In this document: in pieces, positions 46,113 to 56,512 of the stretch | Layout: the number at the start of each line of letters is the position of its first letter | How positions within the stretch are numbered: the stretch's first letter is position 1 | Assembly: GCF_017872975.1 (NCBI RefSeq) | Contig: NZ_JAGGJP010000009.1 | Location: forward strand, 79,349-143,348 | Length of the DNA: 64,000 nucleotides | Reading direction: 5' to 3' | Origin: Rubellimicrobium aerolatum | GTDB taxonomy: Bacteria; Pseudomonadota; Alphaproteobacteria; Rhodobacterales; Rhodobacteraceae | Notes under the pieces: generated by a model | Told to the model about the DNA's origin: nothing | Databases searched by the model: none | The model's input: only the letters and a program-made list of their open reading frames with translations | Program-made: the position numbers and the translations under genes

Positions 46113-47720
46113 CTACTCCGCCGCCTGTGCCGCCGGAAAGGCCGCCGCCATCAGCGTCCGCGTGTAGTCCGACCGGGGGGCGCCGAAGACCTCGGCCGCC
46201 GGCCCCTGCTCCACCACGTCGCCGTCCTTCATCACCAGCACCCGGTGCGACATCGCCCGGATCACCTTGAGATCGTGGCTGATGAACAGGAACGCCAGCC
46301 CGTGCCTCTGCTGGAGCCCGCGCAGGAGTTGCACGATCTGCACCTGCACCGTCATGTCGAGCGCGCTCGTCGGCTCGTCCAGCACCATCAGCCGGGGCTT
46401 GAGGACCAGCGCCCGCGCGATGGCGATGCGCTGCCGCTGCCCGCCCGAGAACTCGTGCGGGTAGCGGTCCATCGTGGCGGGGTCGAGCCCCACCTCCCCC
46501 ATGACCTCGGCCACCATTCCGCGCCGGTCGCGCCCCGGCTCCACGCCATGGACGCCCAAGCCCTCGGCGATGATCTCGCCCACCGTCATGCGGGGGGACA
46601 GCGAGCCGTAGGGGTCCTGGAACACGATCTGCATCTGGCGCCGCAGGGGCCGCAACTCGCGCTGGCCCAACCGCTCGATGGACTGGCCCAGGAACACGAT
46701 CCGTCCGGAGGTCGCGGGCAGCAGCCGCATGACGGCTAGCGCCAGCGTCGTCTTGCCGGACCCCGATTCGCCCACGATCCCCAGCGTCTCGCCCGCCCGC
46801 ACGGCCAGCGTGGCGTCGTTGACCGCCTTCACGTGCCCGACCGTCCGCTTGAGGAAGCCGCGCTGGATCGGGAACCAGACCCGCAGGGATTCCGCCTCGG
46901 CCACCGTCTCGGCCCCGGCGGGGACCGGCGTTGGCAGCCCCGTCTGCTCGGCGGCCAGCAGCTTCTGCGTGTAGGGATGCTGCGGCCGCGCGAAGATCTC
47001 CGCCGCCGGCCCCTGCTCCACGATCTGCCCGCCCTGCATCACGCAGACCCGATCCGCGATCCGCCGAACGATGGCGAGGTCGTGGGTGATGAAAAGCATC
47101 GACAGCCCCTCGTCCCGCTTGAGGTCGGCCAGCAGGTCGAGGATCTGCGCCTGGATTGTCACGTCGAGCGCCGTCGTCGGCTCGTCGGCGATCAGCAGCT
47201 CCGGCCCGTTCGCCAGCGCCATGGCGATCATCACCCGCTGCCGCTGCCCGCCCGAGAGCTGGTGCGGGTAGGCGCCGAGCCGGTCCTCGGCGTTGCGGAT
47301 GCCCACGCGGTTCAGAAGCTCCACGATCCGCGCCTGCACGGCGTCGCCGCGCAGCCCCTGGTGCAGTTCGATGGATTCGCGGAGCTGGGTCTCGATGGTA
47401 TGCAGCGGGTTCAGCGAGGTCATCGGCTCCTGGAAGATGAAGCTGATATCGTTGCCGCGCACCCGCCGCAGATCCCGCTCGGGCGCGCCAACCATCTCGC
47501 GCCCCTCGTAGCGGACCGAGCCCTCCACCCGCGCGGTGTCGCCCAGCAGTTGCACCGTGGACAGCGCCGTGACCGACTTGCCCGATCCCGATTCCCCCAC
47601 CAGCGCCACCGTCTCGCCGCGCCCGACGGCGAAGCTCACGCCGCGCACGGCATGGACGAGCCCGCCGTCCTGGGCGAAACGCACGTGGAGGTCGCGGACC
47701 TCGAGGACGGGATCGCTCAC
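46113..47720 (-). CDS. yejF: Peptide ABC transporter, fused ATPase (YejF-like)
   Basis: The 535-residue protein carries two complete ATPase domains. Domain 1 has GESGSGKS (Walker A, about 42), [15 protein letters not shown] (signature) and [12 protein letters not shown]; domain 2 has [27 protein letters not shown] and [12 protein letters not shown]. Each ends with a peptide-transporter C-terminal extension (PYTQKLL and [11 protein letters not shown]). It powers the Yej importer for peptides and, in enterobacteria, microcin C. It starts at GTG 47720 overlapping the yejE stop and is the last gene of the operon. Confidence 0.92.
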   Translation of the reverse strand: MSDPVLEVRDLHVRFAQDGGLVHAVRGVSFAVGRGETVALVGESGSGKSVTALSTVQLLGDTARVEGSVRYEGREMVGAPERDLRRVRGNDISFIFQEPMTSLNPLHTIETQLRESIELHQGLRGDAVQARIVELLNRVGIRNAEDRLGAYPHQLSGGQRQRVMIAMALANGPELLIADEPTTALDVTIQAQILDLLADLKRDEGLSMLFITHDLAIVRRIADRVCVMQGGQIVEQGPAAEIFARPQHPYTQKLLAAEQTGLPTPVPAGAETVAEAESLRVWFPIQRGFLKRTVGHVKAVNDATLAVRAGETLGIVGESGSGKTTLALAVMRLLPATSGRIVFLGQSIERLGQRELRPLRRQMQIVFQDPYGSLSPRMTVGEIIAEGLGVHGVEPGRDRRGMVAEVMGEVGLDPATMDRYPHEFSGGQRQRIAIARALVLKPRLMVLDEPTSALDMTVQVQIVQLLRGLQQRHGLAFLFISHDLKVIRAMSHRVLVMKDGDVVEQGPAAEVFGAPRSDYTRTLMAAAFPAAQAAE

Positions 47721-48886
47721 TTGAAGGTCTTCCGGGGATCGAAGGCGTCGCGCACGCCTTCGAAGATGAACACGAGGAGCGACAGCATGATCGCGAAGGT
47801 GAAGAAGGCGGTGAAGCCCAGCCACGGCGCCTGAAGGTTCTCCTTGGCCTGCTGCGACAGCTCGCCCAGCGACGGGGCCGAGGAGGGCAGGCCGTAGCCC
47901 AGGAAATCGAGGCTCGCCAACGTGCCGATGGCGGCGGTGATCCGGAAGGGCAGCATCGTCACGGTCGCCACCATGGCGTTCGGCAGCAGGTGGCGGAACA
48001 TGATCGTCGCGTTCGAGACGCCCAAGGCGCGGGCCGCCCGGACATACTCGAAGTTGCGTGCCCGCAGGAACTCGGCCCGCACGACGCCAACCGCGCCGAT
48101 CCAGCCGAACAGCACGATGATCGCCACCAGCAGCCAGAAACTTCGTCCCAGGATCGCGAACAGGATGATGATGACGTAAAGCTCCGGGATGCCACCCCAG
48201 ATCTCGATGATCCGCTGGAAGATCAGATCCACCCAGCCGCCGAAATAGCCCTGGATCGCCCCGGCCACGACCCCGACCAGCGTCGTCGCCGCCGTCACCA
48301 TCAGCGCGAAGATCACCGACAGTCGGAAGCCGTAGATGACCCGCGCCAGCACGTCGCGCTTGGTGTCGTCGGTGCCGAGCCAGTTGTGGCGATCGGGCGG
48401 CGAGGGAGCGACGCCCTGGATGTCCACGATGGTCCGGTAGCTGTAGGGAATCAGCGGCCAGAGCATCCAGCCGTTCTGGAACTCCGGGTCCGCGATCGTC
48501 CCCGCCTGCGCCTGCTCGATCAGCCCCTCCGGGTCGTCGAAACAGTCCGCGAGCCCCCCGGTCGCGATCAGGCACCGCACCTCGGGGTCATTGTAGGCCG
48601 CCTCGGACGGGAAGTCGCCGCCATAGGACTGCTCGCTGTAGAAACTGAAGATCGGCATCCGCAGCTCCCCCCGGTAGGACACGAGGATCGGCCGGTCGTT
48701 GGCGATGAACTCGGCGAAGAGCGAGATCACGAACAGGATGGTGAACACCACCAGCGACCAGAAGGCGCGCTTGTTGCGGCGGAAGGTCCGCCAGCGCCGC
48801 TGGTTCAGCGGCGACAGCCGCGACGGGCGCGGCCGCGTCGCCGCGCCCATCAGCGTCTCGACCTGCGGGACCGAGGCCTCGGACAT
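47717..48886 (-). CDS. yejE: Peptide ABC transporter permease (YejE-like)
   Basis: The 389-residue inner-membrane permease begins with the Yej-type head SRLSPLNQRRWRTFRRNKRA and a first membrane helix, then a large periplasmic loop with GGDFPSEAAYNDPEV and WLGTDDTKRDVLARVIYGFR. The permease motif EFLRARNFEYVRAARALGVS (EAA loop, about 265-284) contacts the ATPase. About six membrane helices are visible. It partners yejB and yejF. Confidence 0.92.
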   Translation of the reverse strand: MSEASVPQVETLMGAATRPRPSRLSPLNQRRWRTFRRNKRAFWSLVVFTILFVISLFAEFIANDRPILVSYRGELRMPIFSFYSEQSYGGDFPSEAAYNDPEVRCLIATGGLADCFDDPEGLIEQAQAGTIADPEFQNGWMLWPLIPYSYRTIVDIQGVAPSPPDRHNWLGTDDTKRDVLARVIYGFRLSVIFALMVTAATTLVGVVAGAIQGYFGGWVDLIFQRIIEIWGGIPELYVIIILFAILGRSFWLLVAIIVLFGWIGAVGVVRAEFLRARNFEYVRAARALGVSNATIMFRHLLPNAMVATVTMLPFRITAAIGTLASLDFLGYGLPSSAPSLGELSQQAKENLQAPWLGFTAFFTFAIMLSLLVFIFEGVRDAFDPRKTFK

Positions 48887-48915
48887 TCAACCCTCTCCCA
48901 AGATGCGGCGCCGGC

Positions 48916-50007
48916 TCATCCGCGACTCCCGAAGTCGATGCGGGGGTCCACCAGGACATAGGTGATGTCCGACAGGATCCCGACGATGAGCCCCAGGAGC
49001 GAGAAGGCGTAGAGCGTCCCGAACACGATGGGGTAATCCCGCGCCACCGCCGCCTCGAATCCCAGCCGCCCCAGCCCGTCGAGCGAGAACAGCGTCTCGA
49101 TGATGACCGAGCCGCCGAAGAACACGCCGATGAACAGCGACGGGAACCCGGCGATCACGATCAGCATGGCGTTGCGGAAGACATGGCCGTAAAGCACCCG
49201 CCGCTCCGTCAGGCCCTTGGCGCGGGCGGTCATGACGTACTGCTTCTTGATCTCGTCGAGGAAGCTGTTCTTGGTCAGCAGCGTCAGAGTGGCGAAGCTG
49301 GCGATGGTGGTGGCGATCACCGGCAGCGCGATGTGCCACAGGTAGTCCAGCACCTTGCCGATCAGCGTCAGCTCCTCCCAGTTGTCCGAGGTGAGGCCCC
49401 GGAGCGGGAAGATGCGGAAGTAGCTCCCCCCGGCGAAAAGCACGATCAGCAGCACCGCGAACAGGAATCCCGGGATGGCGTAGCCAACGATCACCGCCCC
49501 GGAGGTCCAGGTGTCGAAGGGCGTGCCATCCTTGACCGCCTTGCGGATGCCGAGCGGGATGGAGATCAGGTAGGCGATCAGCGTGGACCAGAGCCCCAGC
49601 GTGATCGACACCGGCAGCTTGTCGAGGACCAGGCTCACCACCGACTCCGACCGGAACCACGACTCGCCGAAGTCGAAGCGGATATAGTCCCACATCATCA
49701 GCAGGAACCGCTGCAGCGGCGGCTTGTCGAAGCCGAACTGGACCTCCAGCTCGCGGATGAACTCGGGCGGCAGGCCGCGCGCCCCGATGTAGCCGGCCGT
49801 GTCTCCCCCCGCATCCATCGCCTCGGTCGTCTCGCCCCCGCCGCCGCCCGAGATGTTGGCGAAGACGTCGCCCCGCCCCTCGATCTGGGCAATGACCTGC
49901 TCGATGGGGCCGCCGGGGACGAACTGCGTCAGCACGAAGTTGATGACCATGATCCCGAACAGCGTCGGGATCACGAGCAGCAGGCGTCGGAGGATGTAGG
50001 CGCCCAA
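48916..50007 (-). CDS. yejB: Peptide ABC transporter permease (YejB-like)
   Basis: The 363-residue permease starts at TTG 50007; the protein [20 protein letters not shown] matches the usual YejB N-terminus exactly at this codon, ten bases after the solute-binding gene stop. The loop before helix 2 ([20 protein letters not shown]) and the EAA loop [20 protein letters not shown] are conserved. A Gly-rich insert [15 protein letters not shown] lies near residue 52. Confidence 0.9.
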   Translation of the reverse strand: MGAYILRRLLLVIPTLFGIMVINFVLTQFVPGGPIEQVIAQIEGRGDVFANISGGGGGETTEAMDAGGDTAGYIGARGLPPEFIRELEVQFGFDKPPLQRFLLMMWDYIRFDFGESWFRSESVVSLVLDKLPVSITLGLWSTLIAYLISIPLGIRKAVKDGTPFDTWTSGAVIVGYAIPGFLFAVLLIVLFAGGSYFRIFPLRGLTSDNWEELTLIGKVLDYLWHIALPVIATTIASFATLTLLTKNSFLDEIKKQYVMTARAKGLTERRVLYGHVFRNAMLIVIAGFPSLFIGVFFGGSVIIETLFSLDGLGRLGFEAAVARDYPIVFGTLYAFSLLGLIVGILSDITYVLVDPRIDFGSRG

Positions 50008-50017
50008 GGTCCCGGCC

Positions 50018-51964
50018 TTACTGGAAGGCGCCGGCGGCGCGCAACGCCTCGCCCTTGGCGTCGTCGTACCACCAGAAGTCGAGCTCGCCCACGGCGAAGG
50101 GCGGAAGCGGCTCGGGATGCTCGTACATGTCGTAGTAGGCGACCCAGGAGTTCGGGTTGTACCAGCGCGGCACCCCCAGCCGCATCGACCGCAGCACGCG
50201 GTCCAGAGCCCGGGCCGCCGCCTCCATCTCCTCTCGGGTCCGCGCCTGCGCCACCAGGGTGGCGATGCGGTCCACCGCCGGGTCCTGCACGCCCGGCAGG
50301 TTGCGGTTGCTCTCGGCCGCCGAGGCCGAGCCGAACCACTGGATCACCGAGGTTCCGGGCTCGAAGTCGAAGGCCGGGCTCCAGCGGCTGATGTCGAAGT
50401 CCGAGCTGTCGCGCCGCTGCGTGAACTGCGCGGGGTCCACCAGCTCGAACCGCGCGTCCACGCCCACGCGCCTGAGGTTCTCGATGAAGGGAAGTGTGAG
50501 GCGCTGAAAGCTTGGAGAGAACTCCAGGAACTCGACGACGAGGGGTTCCCCTTCGGCGTTGCGCCGCACGCCGTCCTCGCCTACGGTCCAGCCCGCCTCG
50601 TCCAGGAGCCGGCTCGCCTCGCGGAGGTTGCCCCTGTCGATGTCGCGCTCGGCGCTCGACGGGGGTGGCAATACGGCCTCAGACGTCACGAGCGACTCGT
50701 CGAGGAGTCCCTCATCCACCAGAGGTTGCAGGATCGCCAGCTCGCCCTCGGTGGGCAGGCCTTCGGCCATCATGTCGGTGTTGGCAAAGAACGACGGCAC
50801 CTGCTCGTAGTAGCCGTAGAGCAGCGTCTCGTTGGTCCATTCGAAGTTGAACAGCAGGATCAGGGCCTCGCGCACGCGGGGGTCCTGGAAGACCTCGCGC
50901 CGCAGGTTGAAGGCCCAATAGGCCGCCACGGGGACGAGTCCGCTGGGAATCTCCTCCCGCACCACCTGCCCGGCGTCGAGCGCCGGGAAATCGTAGGCCG
51001 TGGCCCAGAGCAGGGCGTCGCTCTCCACCCGGAAGGTATATTCCCCAGCCTTGAAGGCTTCCAGCGCCACGGTGCTGTCGGCGAAATACTCGAAGCGGAT
51101 GGTGTCGAAGTTGTTGCGCCCGACACTGATGGGCAGGTCCCGGCCCCAATAGTCCTCGTCCCGGCGCAGGACGACGCGGCGGCCCATGTCCCAACTGTCG
51201 ATGGTGTAGGGCCCCGAGCCCAGGAACGGCACGTTGCTGGATTCGTCGAGGCGCGCGCCGGTCCGCTCGAACTCCGCCCGCGACAGGATCGTGAGCCCCC
51301 CCGCCAACGGGATGCGGTCGCGCGATGGCGATTCGGCCGAGAACTCGAAGCGCAAGCGATGGTCGCCCAGAACCTCCACGCTCTCGATGATCGGGCCCCA
51401 GGCCATGCGGAAGGACTCGAGCCCCTGCTCCATGAACAGGTCGAACGAGAATTTCACGTCCTGCGCGGTCAGGGGCGTGCCGTCCGAGAAGGCGGCCTCG
51501 GGACGCATCTCGAACTCCACCCAGGAGAGGTCGGCGGGATATTCGAGCGTCGAGCAGATGAGGCAGTAGAGCGAGGCGGGCTCGTCCGCGGTCGAGGTCA
51601 TCAGCGACTCGAACGGGAAGGCGCCGAGCGGGGTCGCGGTGCCCTGGATGGTGAAGGGGTTGAAGCTGTCGAAGTTGCCTTGGTTCCACTCCGAGATCTC
51701 GCCGCCCTTGGGCGCGTCCGGGTTCACGTAGTCCAGGTGCGCGAAGTCGGCGGGATACTTCAGGTCCCCGAAGTAGTTGTAGCCGTGCGAGACGGTCGTC
51801 CCGCCCTCGGCCGAGGCGGGCACGGCCGCCGCCTCCTGCCCCCGCGCGGGCAGGGCCAGCAGCGCGGCCAGCGCCAGCCCTCCCAGCCCGATCCAGCGCA
51901 GGTCCCCACCCCCCCGTTCGGCGGCAAGCGCGATCGCCGTGGCGCGGCGGCGGGGTCCAGTCAT
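50018..51964 (-). CDS. yejA: Peptide ABC transporter solute-binding protein (YejA-like)
   Basis: The 648-residue periplasmic protein captures peptides for the Yej importer. After a basic start and signal peptide ([20 protein letters not shown]) comes THGYNYFG-like [40 protein letters not shown] and [20 protein letters not shown]. The C-terminal region has [23 protein letters not shown] at 51964 is chosen because AGGAGG lies seven bases before it; the TTG two codons earlier would overlap that site. It is the first gene of the yejABEF operon. Confidence 0.93.
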   Translation of the reverse strand: MTGPRRRATAIALAAERGGGDLRWIGLGGLALAALLALPARGQEAAAVPASAEGGTTVSHGYNYFGDLKYPADFAHLDYVNPDAPKGGEISEWNQGNFDSFNPFTIQGTATPLGAFPFESLMTSTADEPASLYCLICSTLEYPADLSWVEFEMRPEAAFSDGTPLTAQDVKFSFDLFMEQGLESFRMAWGPIIESVEVLGDHRLRFEFSAESPSRDRIPLAGGLTILSRAEFERTGARLDESSNVPFLGSGPYTIDSWDMGRRVVLRRDEDYWGRDLPISVGRNNFDTIRFEYFADSTVALEAFKAGEYTFRVESDALLWATAYDFPALDAGQVVREEIPSGLVPVAAYWAFNLRREVFQDPRVREALILLFNFEWTNETLLYGYYEQVPSFFANTDMMAEGLPTEGELAILQPLVDEGLLDESLVTSEAVLPPPSSAERDIDRGNLREASRLLDEAGWTVGEDGVRRNAEGEPLVVEFLEFSPSFQRLTLPFIENLRRVGVDARFELVDPAQFTQRRDSSDFDISRWSPAFDFEPGTSVIQWFGSASAAESNRNLPGVQDPAVDRIATLVAQARTREEMEAAARALDRVLRSMRLGVPRWYNPNSWVAYYDMYEHPEPLPPFAVGELDFWWYDDAKGEALRAAGAFQ

Positions 51965-52066
51965 GCTCAAGCCTCCTGTCGGCTGCGGTCCCGCCGACTA
52001 TCCGGCCCTCCCCCCGGGGTTTCAAGCCGAGATTGCGTGAGGCGCCGTGAGAGGCGCGAACGGAAA

Positions 52067-52094
52067 GGGCCGCGTCCTGTCCCAGGCGCGGCCC
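52067..52094 (-). terminator. Terminator of the cytochrome c gene
   Basis: GGGCCGCG (52067-52074) pairs with CGCGGCCC (52087-52094) over a 12-base loop; on the minus strand the stem is followed by TTTCCG. It lies 24 bases after the stop of the cytochrome c gene. Confidence 0.65.
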
Positions 52095-52118
52095 CGACTC
52101 CGTTCCCTCGCGCGGCGA

Positions 52119-52667
52119 TCAGCCGCCGGGGTTGGTGGCGAGGTAGGCGATCAGGTTCGCCCGATCCTGCACATCGCGGATGCCGTTGAAGTTCATCTTG
52201 GTGCCCGGTGCATAGTCGCGGGGGGCCAGGAGGAACAGGTTCAGGTTCTCGGGCGACCACACGTCGGCCACCTGCTCCAGCGCGCCCGAGTAGTCGAAGC
52301 CCTCGATGGCGTCCACGGGGCGGTCCACCACGCCGGCGAGCGTCGGGCCCGTGCGGTTCTCGCCCTGCGCGAGGCTGTGGCAGGCAGAGCAGGGGCGGAA
52401 CTCGCCCTCGCCCGCGGCGGCGTCGGCGGCGGCGAAGGCCGTCTGGAACTCGGCGGTGAGTTGCTCGGGCGTCACCTCGGGCGCGGCTTCCTCGCCCTCG
52501 GCCCCCTCTACGGGGATGACGTAGGCCTGCTGGACCTCCTCGCCCTCGGCGTGGACCTCCTCGCCGCCGCCGTAGATCGCCTCGGCGGCCCAGCCGCCCA
52601 GCAGGAACACCAGCAGCGTGCCGCAGAAGCCGCCGACGATCTTGGTGAGGGTCATCGTGTCGAACAT
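52119..52667 (-). CDS. cycM: Membrane-anchored cytochrome c (CycM/c552 type)
   Basis: The 182-residue protein carries one c-type haem and passes electrons from the bc1 complex to an oxidase. An uncleaved N-terminal helix (KIVGGFCGTLLVFLLGGWAA) anchors it, followed by an acidic Glu/Ala spacer. The haem site is RPCSACHS (CXXCH), the axial Met is in GTKMNF, and NLIAYLATNPGG closes the fold. It is divergent from pheA, an arrangement familiar in Rhodobacterales. Confidence 0.93.
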   Translation of the reverse strand: MFDTMTLTKIVGGFCGTLLVFLLGGWAAEAIYGGGEEVHAEGEEVQQAYVIPVEGAEGEEAAPEVTPEQLTAEFQTAFAAADAAAGEGEFRPCSACHSLAQGENRTGPTLAGVVDRPVDAIEGFDYSGALEQVADVWSPENLNLFLLAPRDYAPGTKMNFNGIRDVQDRANLIAYLATNPGG

Positions 52668-52811
52668 GTCGCGTTGGGTCCCAGCGTGCCTATTGACGCG
52701 CCGTGTAGCCGCTTCCCGCCCGTCTCCGCAAGGTGTAGGCGCGCGATGAACCGGCGAAGGCGGGTGCGGCATGACCGCGCTGCCGCAGCCCCCTCCGGGA
52801 AAGGAGTCCCC

Positions 52812-53645
52812 ATGCCCCGCATCGCCTTCCAGGGAGAGGTCGGCGCCTACGGCCACCAGGCCTGCCTGGAGGCCCGCCCTGGCTTCGACCCTCTCCCCTG
52901 CCCGACCTTCGACGACGCCATCGAGGCCGTGCGATCGGGCGCCGCCGACCTCGGCATGATCGCCATCGAGAACTCGACCTACGGGCGCGTGGCCGACGTC
53001 CACCAGCTCCTTCCCGAGAGCGGGCTGCACATCGTGGACGAGGCCTTCCTCCGCGTCCGCATCAGCGTGCTGGGCGTGAAGGGGGCGGCCCTCGCCGACC
53101 TGCGCCGCGTGCGCGGCATGAGCATACTCCTCGGCCAGGCGCGTGGCTTCATCCGGCGTCACGGACTCCAGACCCTCGCCTGGTCCGACAACGCCGCCGG
53201 CGCGCGCGAGGTCGCGCGGCTGGGCGACCCGGCCGAGGGCTCGCTCGCCCCCGAGATCGCGGCTCAGGTTTATGGGCTCGACGTGCTGGCCTCGGACGTG
53301 GAGGACCACGGCGGCAACACGACCCGCTTCCTCATCATGTCGCGCGAGGCCGACCTGTCGCGCCGGGGCGACACGATGATGACCAGCTTCGTCTTCCGCG
53401 TCCGCAACATCCCCGCCGCGCTCTACAAGGCGCTGGGCGGCTTCGCGACCAATGGCGTGAACATGACCAAGCTGGAAAGCTACATGGTCGATGGCCGCTT
53501 CTCCGCGACCCAGTTCTACGCCGAGGTCGAGGGCCACCCCGATGACCCGGCCCTCGCCCGCGCGCTGGAGGAACTGCACTACTTCTCCTCCACCGTCCGC
53601 CTCATGGGCGTCTTCCCCGCCGCCCGCCCGCGACACGAAAGCTAG
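52812..53645 (+). CDS. pheA: Prephenate dehydratase
   Basis: The 277-residue enzyme makes phenylpyruvate for phenylalanine synthesis. The catalytic domain has RIAFQGEVGAYGHQAC, AIENSTYGRVADVHQLLPES (the ENS/T motif) and DHGGNTTRFLIM with the key Thr-Arg-Phe. An ACT domain at about 190-265 (TSFVFRVRNIPAALYKALGG, NMTKLESYM) gives feedback inhibition by phenylalanine. AAGGAG lies six bases before the ATG. There is no chorismate mutase part. Confidence 0.95.
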   Translation: MPRIAFQGEVGAYGHQACLEARPGFDPLPCPTFDDAIEAVRSGAADLGMIAIENSTYGRVADVHQLLPESGLHIVDEAFLRVRISVLGVKGAALADLRRVRGMSILLGQARGFIRRHGLQTLAWSDNAAGAREVARLGDPAEGSLAPEIAAQVYGLDVLASDVEDHGGNTTRFLIMSREADLSRRGDTMMTSFVFRVRNIPAALYKALGGFATNGVNMTKLESYMVDGRFSATQFYAEVEGHPDDPALARALEELHYFSSTVRLMGVFPAARPRHES

Positions 53646-54535
53646 GCCACCCGCCCCGCCAGCCATTCGCGCAGCAGGAACCCGGCGATCGCCCCCTCGC
53701 GCGGCGCCCGGATCTCCGGGTCCTCGCCCATGACCACCCGCATCATCCGCTCGCGCGAGACCCACTGCGCCGCCTCCATCTCGTTCGGATCGAGCGTGAT
53801 CTCCCGCGACAGCGCCTCGCTCCGGCAGCCCAGCATCAGCGAGGCCGGGAAGGGCCAGGGCTGGCTCGCGAGGTAGTCCACCCGCCCCACCCTCACGCCC
53901 GTCTCCTCCCGGACCTCGCGGCGCACGGCGGCCTCGACGGACTCGCCCGGGTCGATGAAGCCTGCGAGCAGCGAGAACATCCCCTCCGGCCAGCCGGGCG
54001 ATCGGCCGACCAGCACGTCGTTGCCCCGCAGCACCAGCATGATGACCACCGGGTCCGTGCGAGGGAAGTGCTGGCTCCCGCAGGCCGGGCAGTCGCGCCG
54101 CCACCCCGCCTGCGCCACGATGCTTGCGGCCCCGCAGCGCGCGCAGAAGCCGTGCGTCCCGTGCCAGCCCAGCACCGCCTTGGCCGTGGCCGCCAGCTCC
54201 GCGTCGCGCGGCGATAGTTGCGCCATAACCGACCGCAGATCGACCCAGCGCGCGCCCTCCGGGGCCGGGGCCTCGGCCGGCGCTTCCGCCGCCCAGGTGC
54301 CCTCGCCGTCCTCTCCGCGCCCGAGCAGGATCGCCCCCGTCACTTCCGCCAGCGGTACCCGGACGAGACGCGGCGCCTCCTCCGGCCCATCGACCAGCGG
54401 TTCGCCCGCGCGCAGCACCACCGCCCGGGCGCCCGGCCGGGCCTCCAGCGCGGCCAGGGCCGCCGCGTCGCCCCGCAGCTCCCCCGCCCGGTCGAGGCCG
54501 GAGCCCCCGAATGTCACGCGCCCCGTCAAATCCAT
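53642..54535 (-). CDS. nudC: NAD(H) pyrophosphatase / decapping NudC
   Basis: The 297-residue Nudix enzyme has a zinc ribbon CARCGA and CPACGSQHFPRTDP (about 136-165) and a Nudix box GFIDPGESVEAAVRREVREE (about 198-217), followed by SQPWPFPASLMLG, the SQPWPFPXS signature that marks NAD-specific members. It cleaves NADH and removes NAD caps from RNA. It ends convergent to pheA with a four-base overlap. Confidence 0.95.
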   Translation of the reverse strand: MDLTGRVTFGGSGLDRAGELRGDAAALAALEARPGARAVVLRAGEPLVDGPEEAPRLVRVPLAEVTGAILLGRGEDGEGTWAAEAPAEAPAPEGARWVDLRSVMAQLSPRDAELAATAKAVLGWHGTHGFCARCGAASIVAQAGWRRDCPACGSQHFPRTDPVVIMLVLRGNDVLVGRSPGWPEGMFSLLAGFIDPGESVEAAVRREVREETGVRVGRVDYLASQPWPFPASLMLGCRSEALSREITLDPNEMEAAQWVSRERMMRVVMGEDPEIRAPREGAIAGFLLREWLAGRVA

Positions 54536-54628
54536 CCGCACGGCTTCCCTTTCGCTGCGTCGGCCTGCAATCGTCCCACCTGAAGTTGCCTCAACTTCGG
54601 ATCGCACCCCTCGTCCCGGAGCCCTGGC

Positions 54629-56449
54629 TTGAGCCCAACGTCCCCGAACCCCCGCCGTCCCGCGACGGCGCGGCTTCGCGTGCTGGCCACCACCGATCTC
54701 CATGCCCATCTCCTGCCCTTCGACTACTACGCCGACCGCCCGATGCCTGCCACCGGGCTTGCCCAGGCGGGGCACCTGATCCGCGTCCTACGGGCCGAGA
54801 TGCCGCCGGGCGCCTGCCTTCTCCTCGACAATGGCGACGCGCTGACCGGGGGCCTCCTGTCCGACCTGCTGGCGGACCGGCCCGCCGGCCCGCACCCGAT
54901 GATCGCCGCCATGAACGCGCTGGGCTACGACGCCGCGGCCCTCGGCAACCACGAGTTCGACCGCGGCCTGCCCGCCCTGCGCGCCGCCCTCGCGCCTGCG
55001 CGCTTTCCCATGCTCTGCGCCAACCTCCGCGTCCGCGAGGGCCTGCCGCTCGCGCTGCCTTCCGTGCTGCTCGACCGCGACCTCCCCGGCCCGGACGGAG
55101 CGCGCCACCGCCTGCGGATCGGCCTCCTCGGCCTCGCGCCGCCGCAGTCCGCCGCCTGGAACGGCGCGGCCCTGGCCGGGGGGCTGGAGGCTCGCGACAT
55201 CCTCGACGCCGCGCGCGAGGAGATCCCGTGCCTGCGCGCCGCCGGGGCAGACCTCGTGATCGCGCTCTGCCATTCCGGCCTCGGCCCCGCCGCGCCCGAG
55301 CCGGGGATGGAGAACGCCGCCCTCCCCCTCGCCGCCCTCCCCGGCCTCGACGCGCTGGTGCTGGGCCACACCCACGCCACCTTTCCCGACCCGCGCCAGT
55401 CGCCTCGCCCCGGCGTGGACCCCCAGGCGGGCACGCTCCACGGCCGCCCCGCCGTGCAGCCCGGCTTCCACGGCAGCCACGTGGGCCTCCTCGACCTCGA
55501 CCTCGCGCACGACGGCACGGGCTGGCGCGTGGCGAGCCACCGCGCGCAGGCGATTCCCGTCTCTCCCGATCTGCCGCCCGATCCCGGCCTTTCCGCCCTC
55601 GCCGAGCCGACGCACGCGGCGCTTCGCGCCCTGGCTGGCCGTCCCGTCGGCCGCTCCGAGGTCCACCTCCAGAGCTACTTCTCCCTCCTCCGGCCCGACG
55701 CCACGCTCGACGTGGTGGCGGACGCGCAGCGGGCCGAGGCGCGGCGGCTTCTCTCCGGGCGGCCCGAGGCGGCGCTGCCCATCCTTTGCGCCGTCGCCCC
55801 CTTCAAGGCCGGCGGGCGCGGCGGGCCCGATCACTACATCGACATCCCGCCCGGCCCCCTGGCGCTGCGGCAGGTGGCCGACCTCTACCTCCACCCCAAC
55901 GCCCTTGGCCTCCTGGAAGTCAAGGGCGCCGACCTGCGCGAATGGCTCGAACGGTCGGCCTCAGCCTTCCGCCAACTCGAGCCCGGCCAAACGGACCAGC
56001 CGCTTCTGGACCCCGCCGTGCCCTCGCACAACGTCGACATCATCGACGGACTCGCCTGGACCCTGGACCCGACCCGACTGGCCCTCTCCGGCGGAGGCGG
56101 ACGCATCGCCGACCTGACCCACGAAGGACGGCCCGTGACCGACGGCGACCGCTTCGTGCTGGCGACCAACAGCTACCGCCTCGGCGCGGGCGGCGGCTAC
56201 GGCCCGGCCACGCGCGCCCGTGTCCTCCTCCGCTCCGGGCCGCCCATGCGCGACGTGCTCCTCGCCCATGTCCGCGCCGCGCCCGTCGCGCCCGCCCGAC
56301 GCCCGCGCTGGCGCTTCGCGTCCCTCCCCGGCACCGCCGCCTGGTTCGACACCGGCCCCGGCGCGCTCGCCCATCTTCCCGAGGGCCGCGCCATCGAGCC
56401 CCTCGGCCCCGCCGAGGGCGGCTTCCACCGCTTCCGCCTCCGGCTCTGA
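54629..56449 (+). CDS. 2',3'-cyclic-nucleotide phosphodiesterase / 3'-nucleotidase (CpdB-like)
   Basis: The 606-residue protein has a calcineurin-type metallophosphatase domain: VLATTDLHAHLLPFDYY, LLDNGDALTGG, YDAAALGNHEFDRGLPAL, VIALCHSG and VLGHTHATFP, holding all metal-binding Asp, His and Asn residues. The C-terminal 5'-nucleotidase domain (about 360-590) has LYLHPNALGLLEVKGADLRE and FVLATNSYRLGAGGGYG. It starts at TTG 54629. No clear signal peptide is seen, unlike most CpdB proteins, so the true start or location is uncertain. Confidence 0.88.
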   Translation: MSPTSPNPRRPATARLRVLATTDLHAHLLPFDYYADRPMPATGLAQAGHLIRVLRAEMPPGACLLLDNGDALTGGLLSDLLADRPAGPHPMIAAMNALGYDAAALGNHEFDRGLPALRAALAPARFPMLCANLRVREGLPLALPSVLLDRDLPGPDGARHRLRIGLLGLAPPQSAAWNGAALAGGLEARDILDAAREEIPCLRAAGADLVIALCHSGLGPAAPEPGMENAALPLAALPGLDALVLGHTHATFPDPRQSPRPGVDPQAGTLHGRPAVQPGFHGSHVGLLDLDLAHDGTGWRVASHRAQAIPVSPDLPPDPGLSALAEPTHAALRALAGRPVGRSEVHLQSYFSLLRPDATLDVVADAQRAEARRLLSGRPEAALPILCAVAPFKAGGRGGPDHYIDIPPGPLALRQVADLYLHPNALGLLEVKGADLREWLERSASAFRQLEPGQTDQPLLDPAVPSHNVDIIDGLAWTLDPTRLALSGGGGRIADLTHEGRPVTDGDRFVLATNSYRLGAGGGYGPATRARVLLRSGPPMRDVLLAHVRAAPVAPARRPRWRFASLPGTAAWFDTGPGALAHLPEGRAIEPLGPAEGGFHRFRLRL

Positions 56450-56512
56450 CCCTCGACAGCCCGCCGCCGCCCCGGTATCCCCGCCCGGAGCCCCCCAACC
56501 CGGAGCCCCCCC

